A stretch of DNA of 64,000 nt from Eucalyptus grandis (Eukaryota; Streptophyta; Magnoliopsida; Myrtales; Myrtaceae), in the NCBI RefSeq assembly GCF_016545825.1, contig NC_052614.1, positions 21,842,559-21,906,558 of the forward strand. Reading direction: 5' to 3'. Below the pieces are notes generated by a model. The model ran no database searches and had not been told where the DNA came from. It worked only from the letters and a program-made list of their open reading frames with translations. Shown piece by piece: positions 1 through 12,320 of the stretch (its first letter is position 1; each line of letters opens with the position of its first letter). A program made the position numbers and the translations under genes.

Positions 1-1000
1 AACTACAGCTAAGATTTTACAATATGGATTTTATTGGCCTATACTTTTTAAAGATGCATACTCTTATGTAGCTTCATGTGATAGGTGTCAGAGAACTGGA
101 AATATTTCAAGAAAAAATGAGATGCCTTTAAACAACATTATTGTGTGTGAATTATTTGATATTTTGGGTATTGATTTTATGGGACCCTTTATACCTTCTT
201 ATGGAAATTTATACATTTTAGTGGCTATGGAGTATGTGTCTACGTGGGTAGAAGCTGTAACATTACCAACAAATAATGCTAAGGTTGTGGTCAAATTTTT
301 GAAGAAAAATATTTTTACCCAATTTGGCACTCCTAAGGCAATTATAAGTGATAAGTGAATACATTTGTACAACAAACAATTTGAAGCACTTTTGAGTAAG
401 TATGTAGTCACGCATAAGGTTGCAACCCCTTATCATCCTCAGACTAGTGGTTAAGTAGAGCTTTTAAATAGGGAAATCAAGAGAATTTTAGAAAAAAACA
501 GTGAATGCCTCTAGGAAAGATTGATCAATAAAACTTGATGATGTACTTTGGGCCTATAGGACAATGTTTAAAACTCCAATTGGGATGTCTCCTTTTAGGC
601 TAGTGTTTGGGAATGCTTGTCATTTACCAGTGGAATTAGAGCATAAAGCATATTGGGCATTGAAATTCCTGAATTTTGACATGCAATCTGCAGGTGAAGA
701 AAAATTATTGCAACTGAATGAATTGGAGGAATTTCGCAATGAGGCTTGTGAAAATTCTAAGTTGTACAAGGAGCGTACAAAAAGATGGCATGACAAGCAC
801 ATACTCAGAAGAGAGTTTAAAATTGATCAAAAGTCTTACTTTATAACTCTCATTTTAAACTTTTTCCAGGAAAGTTGCGGTCTCGATGGTCTGGTTCTTT
901 CACAGTTACAGGTATTCCCATACGGAACAGTTAAAGTTGAGCATGACACTGAGGGCACAGATCAAGGTGAACGGTCAACGTTTGAAACCCTACTTTGAAG
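1..1000 (+). pseudogene. Gypsy integrase, C-terminal part, broken
   Basis: This encodes the end of the retroelement integrase that inserts cDNA into host DNA. Reading from base 2, the second half of the zinc-binding region appears ([12 protein letters not shown]), then the core with its first catalytic Asp in the GIDFMGPF block (about 170-190) and the second in AIISDK (about 340-358). A TGA stop follows at 356. A further in-frame TAA sits near 452 in the HPQTSG block and the frame is disturbed around 500-560. From about 564 to 998 the C-terminal region is open again ([14 protein letters not shown], then [17 protein letters not shown]). With at least two stops and a frameshift it cannot be made as one protein. 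Confidence 0.85.
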
Positions 1001-2620
1001 GTGGTTACAACAAGCATAAGACCACCATTGAACTTCATTTTCTAGAATAGCGACATCGAGATAGTTTGGTTGAAAACTATAAAGCAAGCGCTTCTTGAGA
1101 GGCAACCCAAGCATTTTAATTATTTTTTATTTTTATTTATTGTTAAGTTTATGTTTTGCAAAAAAAAAAAAAAAAAGATTAACTTTTCTCTATTTTATCC
1201 AAATTAATTTTTTAGGGATCACCTTTCAAGAGTTTAATCATCAAGGTTATCTATGAAGTTATCCTACAACCAGGGGAGTTTTCTTCATCCTATTTCTATT
1301 ATTCGCATTGAAGACACTACTTCATTCAAGTTTTTTGGGGGAGACAATTTTTTTTTGGCTATTTTTTTTTTTTTTTTATCATGATTGCATTTCTAGTTAT
1401 GAGTTTTTGCGATTCTTAGAAACTTGCAATTGATGTGTGAGTTAATTTTAATTTTGATTATGTTGATTTACTTACTGAGCACTAAAAGTCCTTTATTTTT
1501 TAATTATGTGTAAATCTAGAGAACATTCATGTGAAGTATGTGATTTTCTTAAATTTCACCCAAATTTTAGAATTTGTTTGATTTTCTCTTGAGGTGAAAT
1601 CCTAAGCTAAATCTAACTGAGAAAATGATTTAGGCAATTTTGGATCAATTGAGCCTTTCAAGCTAACCTATTTATTTATCCCCAGTTACCCGTTGAGCTT
1701 TAATTATTACCCAATTTTTCATTGGCACCCATATATATTTAACCTAGTAGTTATCAAGTTATATCATTGTCCCATGCCCTATGAACACGTTGATTTTTTT
1801 TTTTTGGATAAAAAATTATTTGAGCTTAATAGAAATTTGGGAGGAAGGATGGAGTATAAAAAAGAAGCAAAAAAAAAAAAAAAAAAAAAAAAGGAGAAGT
1901 GATTGCTATGGTTGTTTGGGGTGTATTGTCAAAAGAAAATTTGCTTTTATGTTTCTTATCCAACTTTCAATTGAGTAAGCCTTTTGAAGACTTATTGTGT
2001 TGGAAATTTTCATGTTACATTAGGAAGGTCTTTGGGAGAAACTCCACCATAAAACAATTAAAAAAAAAGATAGAGAAGGAAAAAAAAAGAATAATGATAT
2101 ATGATGGTAGAAAAATTATCTTGAAGGAATGAAATTGGATAGTGACATTGGCTCTAATTAGATCCTAGAAATCAACGTGTTGATGGGTGATTTGAGCTTA
2201 AAATTACCGTTATCTCATCTTTAGCCCATCTTTACATTACAAATAGAGAAAAGTCCTATTGATTCTTGGTTGGATAATTAACTTACATTAGTGGAGAGAG
2301 GAATGAGAAGCAAACCTATGAGATTTGGTCATAATTATTGAGAATTTTTTAGAGGTTGCATGTCAATGTGAATTTATCTAGATTGCATATAATTCAAAAA
2401 AAAGAAAAAAGATGAGACTCTCACACACACATTTGGATCACATAGTTAGAACCGGTCTTAACTTATAAATCAATTTCAATGTTTGGATGAAATTTGTGTT
2501 TTCCTTTGAATTGCGAATTTGAGCAATTATGAAAAGATGTCATGAAGGAGGTTGTTAGCTTGAGTATGTGTTATGTCTTGATTTTGCTCGAGGACTAGCA
2601 AAATGTTAAGTTTGAGGGTT
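1001..2620 (+). other. Non-coding 3' tail of Athila-type element with polypurine tract
   Basis: No supported gene lies here. The stretch is A/T-rich with poly(A) runs at about 1160-1176 and 1867-1893 and poly(T) near 1362-1378. It ends in a purine-rich segment (AAGTTTGAGGGTT, 2608-2620) directly before the LTR, in the position and wording of the second-strand primer of Athila/Tat elements (the preceding GCTCGAGGACTAGCAAAA is typical). Short ORFs near 1693-2132 are low-complexity Lys/Phe runs and are not treated as genes. Confidence 0.65.
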
Positions 2621-3757
2621 TGATAACTCTATAAAAATAGAGTTATTTTACCTATTTTAGGCAACAATTAATGCGATATCTATAAGAAAATATTTGGATT
2701 TTCTTCTGATTATTTGAATTTTCTTTGTTTATGTAAAATAATGAGATATGGAGAATATAAGGAAGAGAATGGCAAAAAAATCAGGAATTCAAATAAAGAA
2801 GCAGTGGAAGATAGATATCAAATCAGAATCCTCTGATCTACTCCCTGATTTTATGTGCAATTGCTTGGAGCTTGGATATATCCTCAAAATGGGAGAACAT
2901 TGAGAGCCATTGAGAGAGAAGTTAGGTTTTTTGTTCAATCGTTTTTTATTATTCTGAGAGTTTTTCAAGTATTTCGAAGAAAAGACAAAAGTGGTGACAG
3001 AATTCTCGTTCTTTGATTCAAGATGCTGAGTTTAATTTATATTTTTATTTCTTGTTCTACTATGTTCTAGTTTTCTTTTGCTAGGGCTATGTTGTAGCCT
3101 AACCAGGATGATGTGAATTTCATGATTTTTATGTTTTGCAATTGATTTCATTCATGTGAGTTATATATTATTGTGCTTAATGTTTTTGAGTGACTGGCCA
3201 CCACTTGAATAATTTGATGTGTATATTTGAGACTGAGAAGTGATAATATGCAATTGCTCATTATAATATATAACCATGAATTAAATGTGGATAGAGATAT
3301 ACCGCATTATTTGTGTAACTTTCGGTGATAAGGTGATCTAAAAGACTCACTGTAAGCTAGGAATATTCATAGTTTTTAATGCACTCAGGTTTATTTTAAT
3401 TCACATGGAGATATAATGGATTAATAAGCTGAGTAGGTTTGCTAAATAGATTAGAAATTCCGCTATCACATGTTTGATATTGTTCTTGAACCCACAACAA
3501 TCTGAAATTCATATCTAGTGGTTATGGTGAAATCAGATACTTTAACATATTTATCTGATTGATTTACTGCATTTAGTCTTCAAATTTTGTTTTTAATTTA
3601 TTCTAAATTATATTTTGATATGTTAGATAAATTTTAGAATTAATTTATTTTAGTATTTAATTAGTTTATTAATCGTCGATCTTTGTGGGACGATACTTTT
3701 TCTTATCATTATATTACTTGTTCGACATGTTCATTTGCGTTTAGAATTTTACGAACA
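2621..3757 (+). repeat. 3' LTR of the Athila-type element
   Basis: The LTR starts TGATAACTCT immediately after the polypurine tract and I end it at GAACA (3757), giving about 1.14 kb in TG...CA form. Near its end is the motif CTTTGTGGGACGATA (about 3680-3695), which I recognise from the LTR ends of this group. There is no second LTR in the window, so the right boundary is inferred from the TG/CA rule and from the start of an unrelated repeat just after it. Confidence 0.65.
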
Positions 3758-4073
3758 CTTGTGGCTGGCGAGTGTTGGCCGACAACCTTTGCCGACTAGA
3801 TCCCAAAAAAAAAAAAAAAGAGTAAAAAAACCATAAAAATATTTAAAAATATTATTAAAAAGTGCCACGTCAGCGCCGGTTATCCACATCAGTAATTTTT
3901 GGCCAAAATTGGTTGAATGGACTCCATTGGCAAGAAGTGAAAAGGTTTTTGACTGAATTGGCAAAATGTGAAAATGTTTAGAACTCAATTGGCAAAATTG
4001 AAAAGTTTAGAACTAAATTGACAAAAGTGCAATAGGTTTATAACTATTTGGACAATTTTCCTTCACAATCCAC
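3758..4073. repeat. Fold-back repeat family, truncated copy
   Basis: Phrases such as GAACTCAATTGGCAAAATTG and GTGCAATAGGTTTATAACTA recur here, and the block ends in GGACAATTTTCC. The same wording appears at 14027-14358, 22795-23030 and 54835-54950. In the best copy (14027-14358) the two halves are inverted repeats starting AGGGAAA and ending TTTCCCT; here mainly the right half is present, with a poly(A) run (about 3806-3820) and a CACGTCAGC segment to its left. It is non-coding, probably a non-autonomous fold-back or MITE-type element; the superfamily is not determined. Confidence 0.55.
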
Positions 4074-4553
4074 ATTAGTTGGAAATGTTAGCCTAGAAAA
4101 AGGAAAAAAAAAAATCCACATGCGACGTATCGTTTCTTTGTTTAAAAGTATATAACAGAATCTTATTTCAACATCTTAATTTTGTAACACGACAATTAAA
4201 AAAGTTGATATTTTACCTCTTTGAAGCTAGTTGGTTAATTATTTTGAAGCTACCGGTTACTCCTTTTTAGAATGCATATATACAGTCCAGAAACAGGAAA
4301 ATACAAATTTTCAGATTATAAAATCCATCCACCTTGAAACACATTTCATGCAGACAATCCCCAGCTCAAACCACTATGCTCTTGTTGATTTTTCTTCTTT
4401 CTCGTTCTCTTGTTTTGGGGTTGTGATCTCTCCCCCACTGCATACGCTTACCGTTGATTTGCTAGACTTCTCAAGTCTTGGCAATGTAATGAAAGCGCCC
4501 TGCATCTATCAATGACGCAGTCAAAGTTGGCGGGCAATAACAAATCTTCAACA
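4074..4553. other. Unassigned stretch; possible remnant of a SIRE-type 3' LTR
   Basis: No gene is supported. The right end (about 4549-4553, CAACA) abuts a pyrimidine-rich ATCTCCCCTTCAT, which on the minus strand is a good polypurine tract (ATGAAGGGGAGAT) for the Copia element to the right. A 3' LTR would therefore be expected leftwards from 4553, but the sequence does not resemble the 5' LTR at 12321-13245 apart from the terminal TGTTG. The LTR is either very diverged or has been replaced. Confidence 0.3.
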
Positions 4554-4899
4554 ATCTCCCCTTCATTTTTGATGGTGACAAAACTTTCCTGCAGATTTGA
4601 ATAACTTTGACCACGCAAAACAATACTCAAGTAAACATGGATATCTCACAAAAGATAATTGACATAGTAAAGGTAACATTAAAATCTGCATCCACAGAAA
4701 GTAGGTTAGTCCTGTAAATGAGCAACTATCTTTGTCATGAAATACCGGTAGTGCTTAAGATAAACAAACGTTTAAACAAAACACTCAAATCCAAATCCGA
4801 TGTCCAAATCCAAACAGCCAAACACAAAAGTAAAGTTAATCAACCACAAAAGTCACAAAAGTCACAAAAGTCAAGAGTTCAAGAGTTTAAATCTCAAAT

Positions 4900-7078
4900 C
4901 TACACACATCTCTCCTCCTTTTTGTCGGCATTAAAAAGGTAGAGATGAAAAGAGAATGGAATTATGATTGCTTGGGAATCCAAATAAGCTGGAAATCTCC
5001 CATTGACTAGACAATCCCTTCCAGCTTTTTGGATCCTCTTGTGAGCCACATCTTCACCCTTGGCATTGGCTTGGACTTGAAGAGCAAGGGCATGAAGTTG
5101 ATCATGCAAAGAAATTGAAGAGGCTTGTCCTGCATTTTGCAAATTACGTACTTCGCATCCCCGGAGCATAAATTTGGCCTCGCATCTCCAAGAGAACATC
5201 AAGCATTTTGCGAAAGTCTCGCTGAATTGTCGGTTTAGTGCGGCTTACGCTCGATCATATGGTGTATTGGCAGATGATGGCAAATCAGCATGATCACGCA
5301 GATTGGGCGATGAAACCTCATGTCCTTCCTCAAGAAATTGAGAGGCATAGATGTCCTCTAGATCTACTGGAGAACGACTTACTCCTTTACTGGTGGCAGC
5401 AATTGAGGACGTACCTCTTTTCTCAGGCGGTGAGAAGTACTCCTCATGCTCAGCTTCTTCTTATTCTTCTCTGACCTCTTCTTCTTCTTCCTTAATCCTT
5501 TCCTCCTCTGCTTCTTTCTCCAATTCTTCTCTCTCTCCAGTCCTCTGTTCGATCTCGGCCTTGTCTTGTTCCTGTCTCTCCTTTGTCTCTGGAATAGAAC
5601 GACTTAAGTTCTTCAATGCAAGCATAGAAATGGTGATATCGTCCTCATCCTCTTCATCTTCCAAGATGAGTGCTCTTCTTTTCTTCGATGGAGCAACCAT
5701 GGGCTCCTTCCCTTTCCGCTTTGCAACCGAAGAGACTGGGTGAGTCTTAACAGGGGTTTTAACCTTGAATTGCTCCAAAGCCTTGTTAAGTTCCTTTAGA
5801 CACATTTTAGAGACCATCTTCAGTCCCACCACCATTTGATTGCATGTTCGAACACAAAGAATCTGGGGAGGCTGAATGTTCAAATGTCTGAATAACTTGG
5901 TCACAAGTGCTGAGTAAGGAAGTTGACCCTGGTGCTTCACCATCGTTCTGTACATGTGGAACATAATAGTGTGTGGAAGAGAGAACTTTTTGCCAGCATT
6001 AATGGCATACATCAGCTTTGCCTCCGAGTTTGAAACGTCAGTCTTTGAAGTTGATTTTGGTCTGAGGCAGTTGATCACTATCTTGTGAAGCAAGATGTTG
6101 GATGCATTCATCCTCGAATAGGAAATCTTTCCTTCCGTTGTTCTATCCTGAACAAGCTCTATCGTCACTCAACCAATAGACACACTGATTGGTTGATATC
6201 TCCCTCTTTTAACCCCAATCACATCAGCTAATGTATTCATGTCAACCACATAGTCTTGAGCTTGAACACTGAAAGAGTATTTATTCGCATCCAAGAAACT
6301 TAGATTCGAATAGAAGTAAGCAGTGAGTTCAGCATGAGCCTCTGTCGATTCAGAACAAAACCGTTCCAGTTGAAGAAGATTGAATTTCTCTCTCAGCTTG
6401 ACATTCAGAGAATCAAGAAAATCAAAATCCACGCTTCTAGGGTTAATCACACCACGCTTTAGCAATTTAGAGTACAATTGCTTGTATTCCTCCGAACGAA
6501 ACAGATCTGTCCTCTTGCTTCGGATTTTTCTCTGCAACACCCATTCTAGGTTTAAATTGAGAGTACATCCTATCATCATCGTTCCCATCAGGTTGACTCA
6601 TCCCTCCAACACGTGGATCGCTTGGGATATTGGCAAATGCTTCTACTGCTGACCCCACAGGGGCAATTCCCAATCGTTCCATTGTGCGTAAAAAGTAGGT
6701 TTCATTTCTATACCCTTTGTCTTTCAAAAATTCATCAATGTAGTTCAAAGGAGTACCACCCCTTTTCAAAGCATGGTAAAACTTATATGTGAAAGCGGGC
6801 TTTTGAGTTCTTACAGGTTCTGCATCTTCGATGATTTCTTCCTCTTCCCAATGTTCAATATTCTGAGGTCTAGAAGGAGAAGATGGACGCTGCTGAGAAT
6901 GTTGTGGGCTCTGCCGCTGTTGAGGAGATTCTTCTTCCTCGATGAGATCAAAATGCGTAGGTCCCTCTCGCATTTGCTGTGGTCCCCCGTCACGATCCTC
7001 GAAGACTTTCTTTGGGACGACATTTTTCACATCTTTGAGAGATTCCAAGCTTGTTTCGCAAGAAAGATGAAATCTTTT
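4900..7078 (-). pseudogene. Envelope-like third ORF of SIRE-type Copia element, broken
   Basis: This minus-strand region lies directly downstream of RNase H, where SIRE-type elements carry an envelope-like gene of unproven function. The reading is interrupted: an N-terminal part (7048-6467) shifts frame near 6590-6540, the next block ends at a TGA at 6169 and resumes in the same frame to 5461, and a last part lies between about 5440 and 4900. The middle block (6588-6169) resembles the domain databases call 'putative plant transposon protein'. The rest is charged: a Glu-rich C-terminal stretch, a KKRR patch near 5660-5690 and likely coiled coil. I see no clear signal peptide or transmembrane segment. 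No in-frame ATG is obvious at the N-terminus, so the start may come from splicing or has been lost. Confidence 0.6.
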
Positions 7079-7484
7079 TGAGGATTAAACAGGAGAAGAA
7101 GACAGAAGTGGAAGATCTGTGCTCTCTTAGGGTTTTTGTGAGTAAAATGAAGAAGAACCAACAATATATAAGATAGTCGAAGCGAGGCATATAGAACGCC
7201 GTAAAAAAAAAGGAAATATAAAAATGCCTTTAAAAAATAACTGCTTTTTCAAAAATTAGATAACTGTCATTTCAAAAATGACTTCTTTTTCGAAAAGGAA
7301 AGATTGCAATAATCACGGAAACGGGAAGTAACACCAATCAATTACGGATAGATGATCGTACCTTTTCGAGATTTGATCCGAGAGAGAATTTTCTACAATA
7401 AAAGTAACTTATAGTCGTAAATCTTGATCGTCTGAGTCTGAGTGTCTTTAGACTTTCAGTCCTGGGTCTGAACTTCCTCAGACT
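7079..7484 (-). other. Spacer between Copia pol and the third ORF
   Basis: A/T-rich sequence without a supported gene, between the end of RNase H and the envelope-like region of the same element. It could hold the splice acceptor or other leader needed to express the downstream ORF, but no signal stands out. Confidence 0.4.
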
Positions 7485-10400
7485 TTAAGATATTGAGTTT
7501 GGAACGAATGACTTCAAATTGATTTTTCCCCAAAGGTTTTGTGAATATATCCACAAGTTGATTTTTGAATCAATAAAATGAATCAAAACTTCTCTATTTT
7601 GAACATGATCTCTAATGAAATAATGTCGAATCTCTATATATTTTGCTCTTGAGTGAAGAATCGGATTCTTGGTGAGATTGATTGCGCTGGTGTTGTCACA
7701 TTTAATCTGAGTGTATGAATCTTCAATTCCAAAGTCTCTTAGCTGTTGTTTTATCCACATAATTTGTGAACAACAACTTCTAAGAGCTACATATTCTGCT
7801 TCTGCCGTAGAAAGAGCTACGGTACTTTGCTTCCTTGAAAACCAAGACACTATCCTGTTTCCAAGTAGTTGACAGGTGCCTGAGGTGCTCTTTCTATCAA
7901 CTCTGCATCCTGTTAGATCAGCGTCTGAGTATCCAAGAAGAGTGAAGTCTCCTTTAGGATATCAAAGACCTAAATTTGAAGTTGAGGCAATGTATTTGAT
8001 AATACGCTTTGCAGCACTTAAATGAGATTCTTTAAAGTCTGATTGAAATCTAGCACAAATACAAACACTAAACAAAATGTTAGGTCTAGAAGCAGTAAGA
8101 TAAAGAAGTGAACCAATAATGCTTTTGTATAGCTTCTGGTCAACTTTCTTTCCTCCTTCATCTTTGTCCAGCTTCGAAGAACTTGACATTGGTATATCAG
8201 TCTTTTTGCAATTCTCAAGTCCAAACTTTTTGACAAGTTATTTAGCATATTTTTCTTGATGAATAAAGGTTCCCTCCTTCAGTTGTTTTACTTGAAGCCT
8301 GAGAAAGAAGATTAGTTCACTCATCATGCTCATTTCAAATTCATCCTGCATAGACTTAGAGAATTTCTTGCACAGATTTTCATTAGAAGATCCAAAGATA
8401 ATATCATCAACATAAATTTGAACAAGTAAAAAACTTTTGCTTTCTCTTTTGATAAACAATATAGTATCTACTTTACCTTTGACAAAACCATTTTGAATTA
8501 AAAACTTACTTAGTCTGTCGTACCAAGCTCGAGGTGCTTGCTTTAAACCACATAGAGCCTTTTTTAGTCTGAATACAGAGTTTAGTTTCCTTAGGTCTTC
8601 AAAACCGGGTGGTTGTTCCACATGGACTTCCTCTTGGATAAATCAATATAGGAAAGCACTTTTGACGTCCATTTGGAATAACCTGAAATTCTTATGACAA
8701 GCAAAAGTAAGTAATAATCTAATTGCTTCTAACCTTGCTTTTGGCACGTAAGTCTCATCATAGTCTATCCCTTCTTCTTGTGTGTATCCCTTAGCCACGA
8801 GTCTTGCTTTATTTCTTACGACTTTTCCTTTCTCGTTCATCTTGTTCCTGAAAACCCATTTAGCTCCAATGATGGATTTTCCTTTTGGTTTAGGAGTCAA
8901 TACCCAGACATCATTGATACTGAATTGCCTGAGTTCTTCTTGCATAGCTTCAATCCAGCTTTCATCAGTTAGAGCTTCTTCTATGCTTTTAGGTTCTATT
9001 TCAGAAATAAGAGCCACAGCACTAGACTCATCACGCCTTTTGGATCTTGTGCGAATTTCTTCATTAATATCACCAATAATGAGATCTTTGGGATGATTGG
9101 ACTTAGGCTTCCAGTTGTTGGTTGATTTGTCAGATTGTTGATCATGTTTCTCATTTGAATCTTCGATGATCATTTGTTGCTTCTTTGGTCTTCCAAGTCC
9201 GAGTCGCATACGGAGATTTAGACTTTGTAGAGTCTCGGTAGGTTCAGATTCTTCAAGTTGAGTCTGAATCGATTCATTTTGCATAAAGTCTTGAAATTTG
9301 ACATTCATCGATTCCTCCACAGATTGAGTCTTTTTGTTGTATACTCTGTAAGCTTTGCTTGTAACAGAATATTAGAGGAAGATACATTCATTTGATTTTT
9401 CTTCAAACTTACCAACTCGATCATTTGTATTTTTCAAAATAAAACATTTACATCCAAATACATGAAAATATGAAACAATTGGCTTTTTTCTTTTGAATAA
9501 CTCATAAGGAGTTTTCTCGAATATGCTTTAGAAAGACTCTATTAATAATATAGCACGCTGAAGAAAATGCTTCAGCCCAAAAACGAGAAGAGATGTTACC
9601 TTCAATTAAAAGAGTTCTAGCCATTTCCTGAAGCGACCTATTTTTTCTTTTCACGACTCCATTTTGCTTTAGAGTATATGGAGAAGAGAAAACATGCTGA
9701 AAACCAGATTCATCACAGAATTTTGTAGAGTCTTGATTTTCAAATTCGCCTCCATGGTTTGTCCATATACTTGAAATAACATATCCTTTATCATTTTGGA
9801 CCTTTTTAGCAAACTTTATAAAATAGGAAAATGTTTCAGACTTACTTGCCAGGAAATATACCCAAGTGAATCGTGAGTAGTCATCCACAATTACTAGGTA
9901 GTGTTTCTTACCTCCAATGCTCTGAGTTCTGGTTGGTCCAAAGAGATCCATGTGCAAGAGCTGCAGTACACGATTAGTGGATATTTGATTTATTGGTTTG
10001 AATGAATTTTTTACCTGTTTTCCCAACACACATGGTGTGCATAGATCAGACTTTTGGTATGTCAGTTTGGGTAGTCCACGGACAAGCTTCTTTGTTGAGA
10101 TTTTGGCTATTTGCTTCATGTTGATGTGCCCAAGTTTTCTGTGCCATAAGTTTGCTTCCTCTTGAATTGAGACATTGGATTTCATCTGGTTTGATAACCA
10201 AGAGGTAGATATTCCCATGTCTTCGCCCCGTGAAAGACTCGTGAGGAATCTTTTACTTGGTTCTGAACATATTCCTTCTTAAAAGTTGATTTTGAAACCA
10301 GTGTCTCACAAAATTGACGATGCTCAGCAAGTTGTAGTTGAGTCATTCTACTAAGGAAACATTATTGATCGTGAGCCTTCCAATCTTTATAGTTCCGTAT

Positions 10401-10552
10401 CCCACAATTCTTCCTTTGCTATTTCCTCCAAAAGAAACTTTTCTACCACTAACTTGTACAAGTTTTATGAAGCAATTTGAGTCTTCTGTCATATGTCTTG
10501 AGCATCCACTATCCAAGTACCATTTAACATTTTTCTTGATAGTGACTTGCAT
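7485..10552 (-). pseudogene. Copia pol (protease, integrase, RT, RNase H), broken
   Basis: On the minus strand the retroelement polyprotein is readable in pieces. Protease comes first (10552-10343) with an intact WYLDSGCSRHMTED active-site block. Integrase follows (10218-9502) with the zinc-binding H-X-H...CX2C region (WHRKLGHINM; LCTPCVLGK), then the core. The catalytic triad has D62D35E spacing but reads D91, N154 and K190, so two of three acidic residues are lost. RT spans about 9080-7960 with a stop after KSAFLY, a YVDDIIFGS active site near 8400 and another stop near 8238. RNase H (about 7850-7560) keeps WFSRKQSTVALSTAEAEY and the HIDT-like tail, then loses frame. This element is dead as an autonomous unit. 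Confidence 0.9.
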
Positions 10553-10565
10553 TTAGAAAAGAGAC

Positions 10566-12256
10566 TCAAGCTTTCTTTGGTACCCATATTTTCTTGCGTC
10601 CATTGGTGTTAGTGTAATATACGATCTTTGCCCATACATTCTTAACAGGTTTCCAAACCATAGGACATTCTTTCTCAAAATGATCTGAGTTATTGCACTT
10701 AGAACATTTAAGAGCACTGCGACCTACTGGTTTTATGAAAACTTTTTGAAAATGATTTTTGTAAGAATCTCTTGTAGGTCTTTGCTTAATTCTTTCATTT
10801 ACTTTAGGAAAATCAATTAGAAGAATGGTTTCAGCAATCATTCCTAAGCCTGATTTGTTGAAGTAATGTCTTTGTGCTTTGAAAGAATTTTTCAAGTTTC
10901 TCGAGATCTTATAGAAAATCTTTTAGAAAATACTTGAGATATCATTTTTCAAGAATGCATTTTCTTTTGAAAGATTGTCTGCATTTTTTTCTAAACTTTT
11001 GACATTTTCTTTCCAAACATTTTCTTGTTGTTTTAGTGCAGAATTTTCTCTTTTAAGTTCAGAAATCATTTTGAGAGAGGTTTTGAGACTAAGACACAAT
11101 TTATCAATGTATCTAGAAACTTTAGTAGGGATTTTTAAATTATTTACCTTGATTTCACTGTTTGAGTCTGAGTCTATCTCGTAGTCTGAATTTGAGTTTG
11201 ATTTTGCCATGAGACAGATATTGTCATAATCATCATCACTTTCTTTACATTCCGTATCACTCAAAGTTTCTGCTTTAAGTGCCTTTCGATATTTCTCAGC
11301 TTTTCCTTTCTTTTTCTTCAGAAGGGGACAGTTGGGTCTCATGTGTCCCTTTTTCTTGCATTCAAAGTAGACTACATCTTTATTGGATTCATCATCCTCA
11401 ATTGACTTAGTCTGTTGCTTTTGAAAACTTTGTTTCTTTGGATTGAATCTTCTCCCATTTATGTTTAGTTTTATGAATCTTCTTATCATGAAAGTAAGCT
11501 CTTCATCATCTACATCATCTTCAGAATCTGTGACATCAGAATCATCATTAGATTTTAATGCAATGTATATCTTACCTTTGGGATCTTCATCTTCGTTGAT
11601 TTGTTTCACTTCATAAGACTGAAGAATCCCAACCAATTCATCAATAGAGAGTGGCATGATTCTTTGTCTCCCTTATTGAGGTCTTTATATGATTCCAATC
11701 CTTGGACAGGTCCACGCAAAGAGCTTGTTTACATTCATGGGTCCGAAATTGGTTGATCTTGATATTCAAGACCATTCACGATTTCTGTAAAACGACTAAA
11801 CATGTCAGTGATAGATTCTCCTGATTTCATTTTGAATGCTTCATATTGACCAAGTAGAATATTGATTCTAGTTTCTTTCACTCGATTTGTTCCTTCATAG
11901 GTGATGTATAATCTATCCCAGACTTCTTTAGCTGTTTTACAAGAAGATATTCTGTTATATTCAGTAGGAGATAATGCATAATATAAAAAATAAATTGCTT
12001 TTGCATCAAGAGCTTGTCTCTTGGTTATCTCTTCTTGAGTTATTTCACTAGACTCAACAGTTTCTTTTCCTCTTTCTGAGATTGGTGCAGTTTTAGGAAT
12101 GATTCATTTTTCCACCACATCCCATTCCAGAGAATCCTTTGATCTTAGGAATGCCTTCATCTTGTTTTTCCATATGTTGTATTCCTTTCCATCAAAATAA
12201 GGCGGTCTGGTATTGCTTTGCCCTTCAACCAGTCCTAGAGCCAACATACTAGCCAT
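10566..12256 (-). pseudogene. Copia gag (SIRE-like), broken
   Basis: Gag forms the virus-like particle and binds element RNA. The start is the ATG at 12256-12254 (MAS..ALGLVEGQSNTRPPYF), the same start wording as the relative at 42790. The N-terminal capsid-like part runs to about 11660 with an early TGA after the WDVVEK block and a frame break before 11657. A CCHC zinc knuckle (FECKKKGHMRPNCPLL) lies near 11380-11330. An acidic/coiled segment follows, then a second Cys/His cluster (LKCSKCNNSDHFEKECPM) near 10705-10650. The CX2CX4HX4C spacing matches nucleocapsid knuckles. Multiple frame breaks make it a pseudogene. Confidence 0.8.
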
Positions 12257-12306
12257 GGATCTTTAACTCTGAAGTAAAACGCTTCAACTTAAGTGAGTAC
12301 ACATGC

Positions 12307-12319
12307 TCTGATATCAATT
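12307..12319 (-). promoter_or_regulatory. Primer-binding site (initiator tRNA-Met type), degenerate
   Basis: On the minus strand, TTGATATCAGAGC follows the LTR end. It matches the usual TGGTATCAGAGC complement of initiator tRNA-Met except for one or two bases, in the expected place 1-3 nt inside the LTR. Confidence 0.7.
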
Positions 12320-12320
12320 A

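Larger units (their letters stand above)
1..3757 (+). mobile_element. Ty3/Gypsy element, Athila/Tat type, 3' part
   Basis: This is the downstream portion of an LTR retrotransposon whose 5' part lies beyond the left edge. In order it shows the end of pol (integrase), about 1.6 kb of non-coding A/T-rich tail, a purine-rich tract and a 3' LTR. The integrase wording, especially the [17 protein letters not shown] block, is characteristic of plant Athila/Tat elements, and the long non-coding stretch between pol and the LTR also fits them. The 5' LTR, gag, protease and RT are not in the window, so no target duplication can be checked. Lineage is inferred from motif resemblance. Confidence 0.85.

Noticed and set aside
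4074..4553. Clean 3' LTR and target duplication for the SIRE-like element
   Set aside because: Only the polypurine tract and the terminal TGTTG fit. The body does not match the 5' LTR, so I did not call it.
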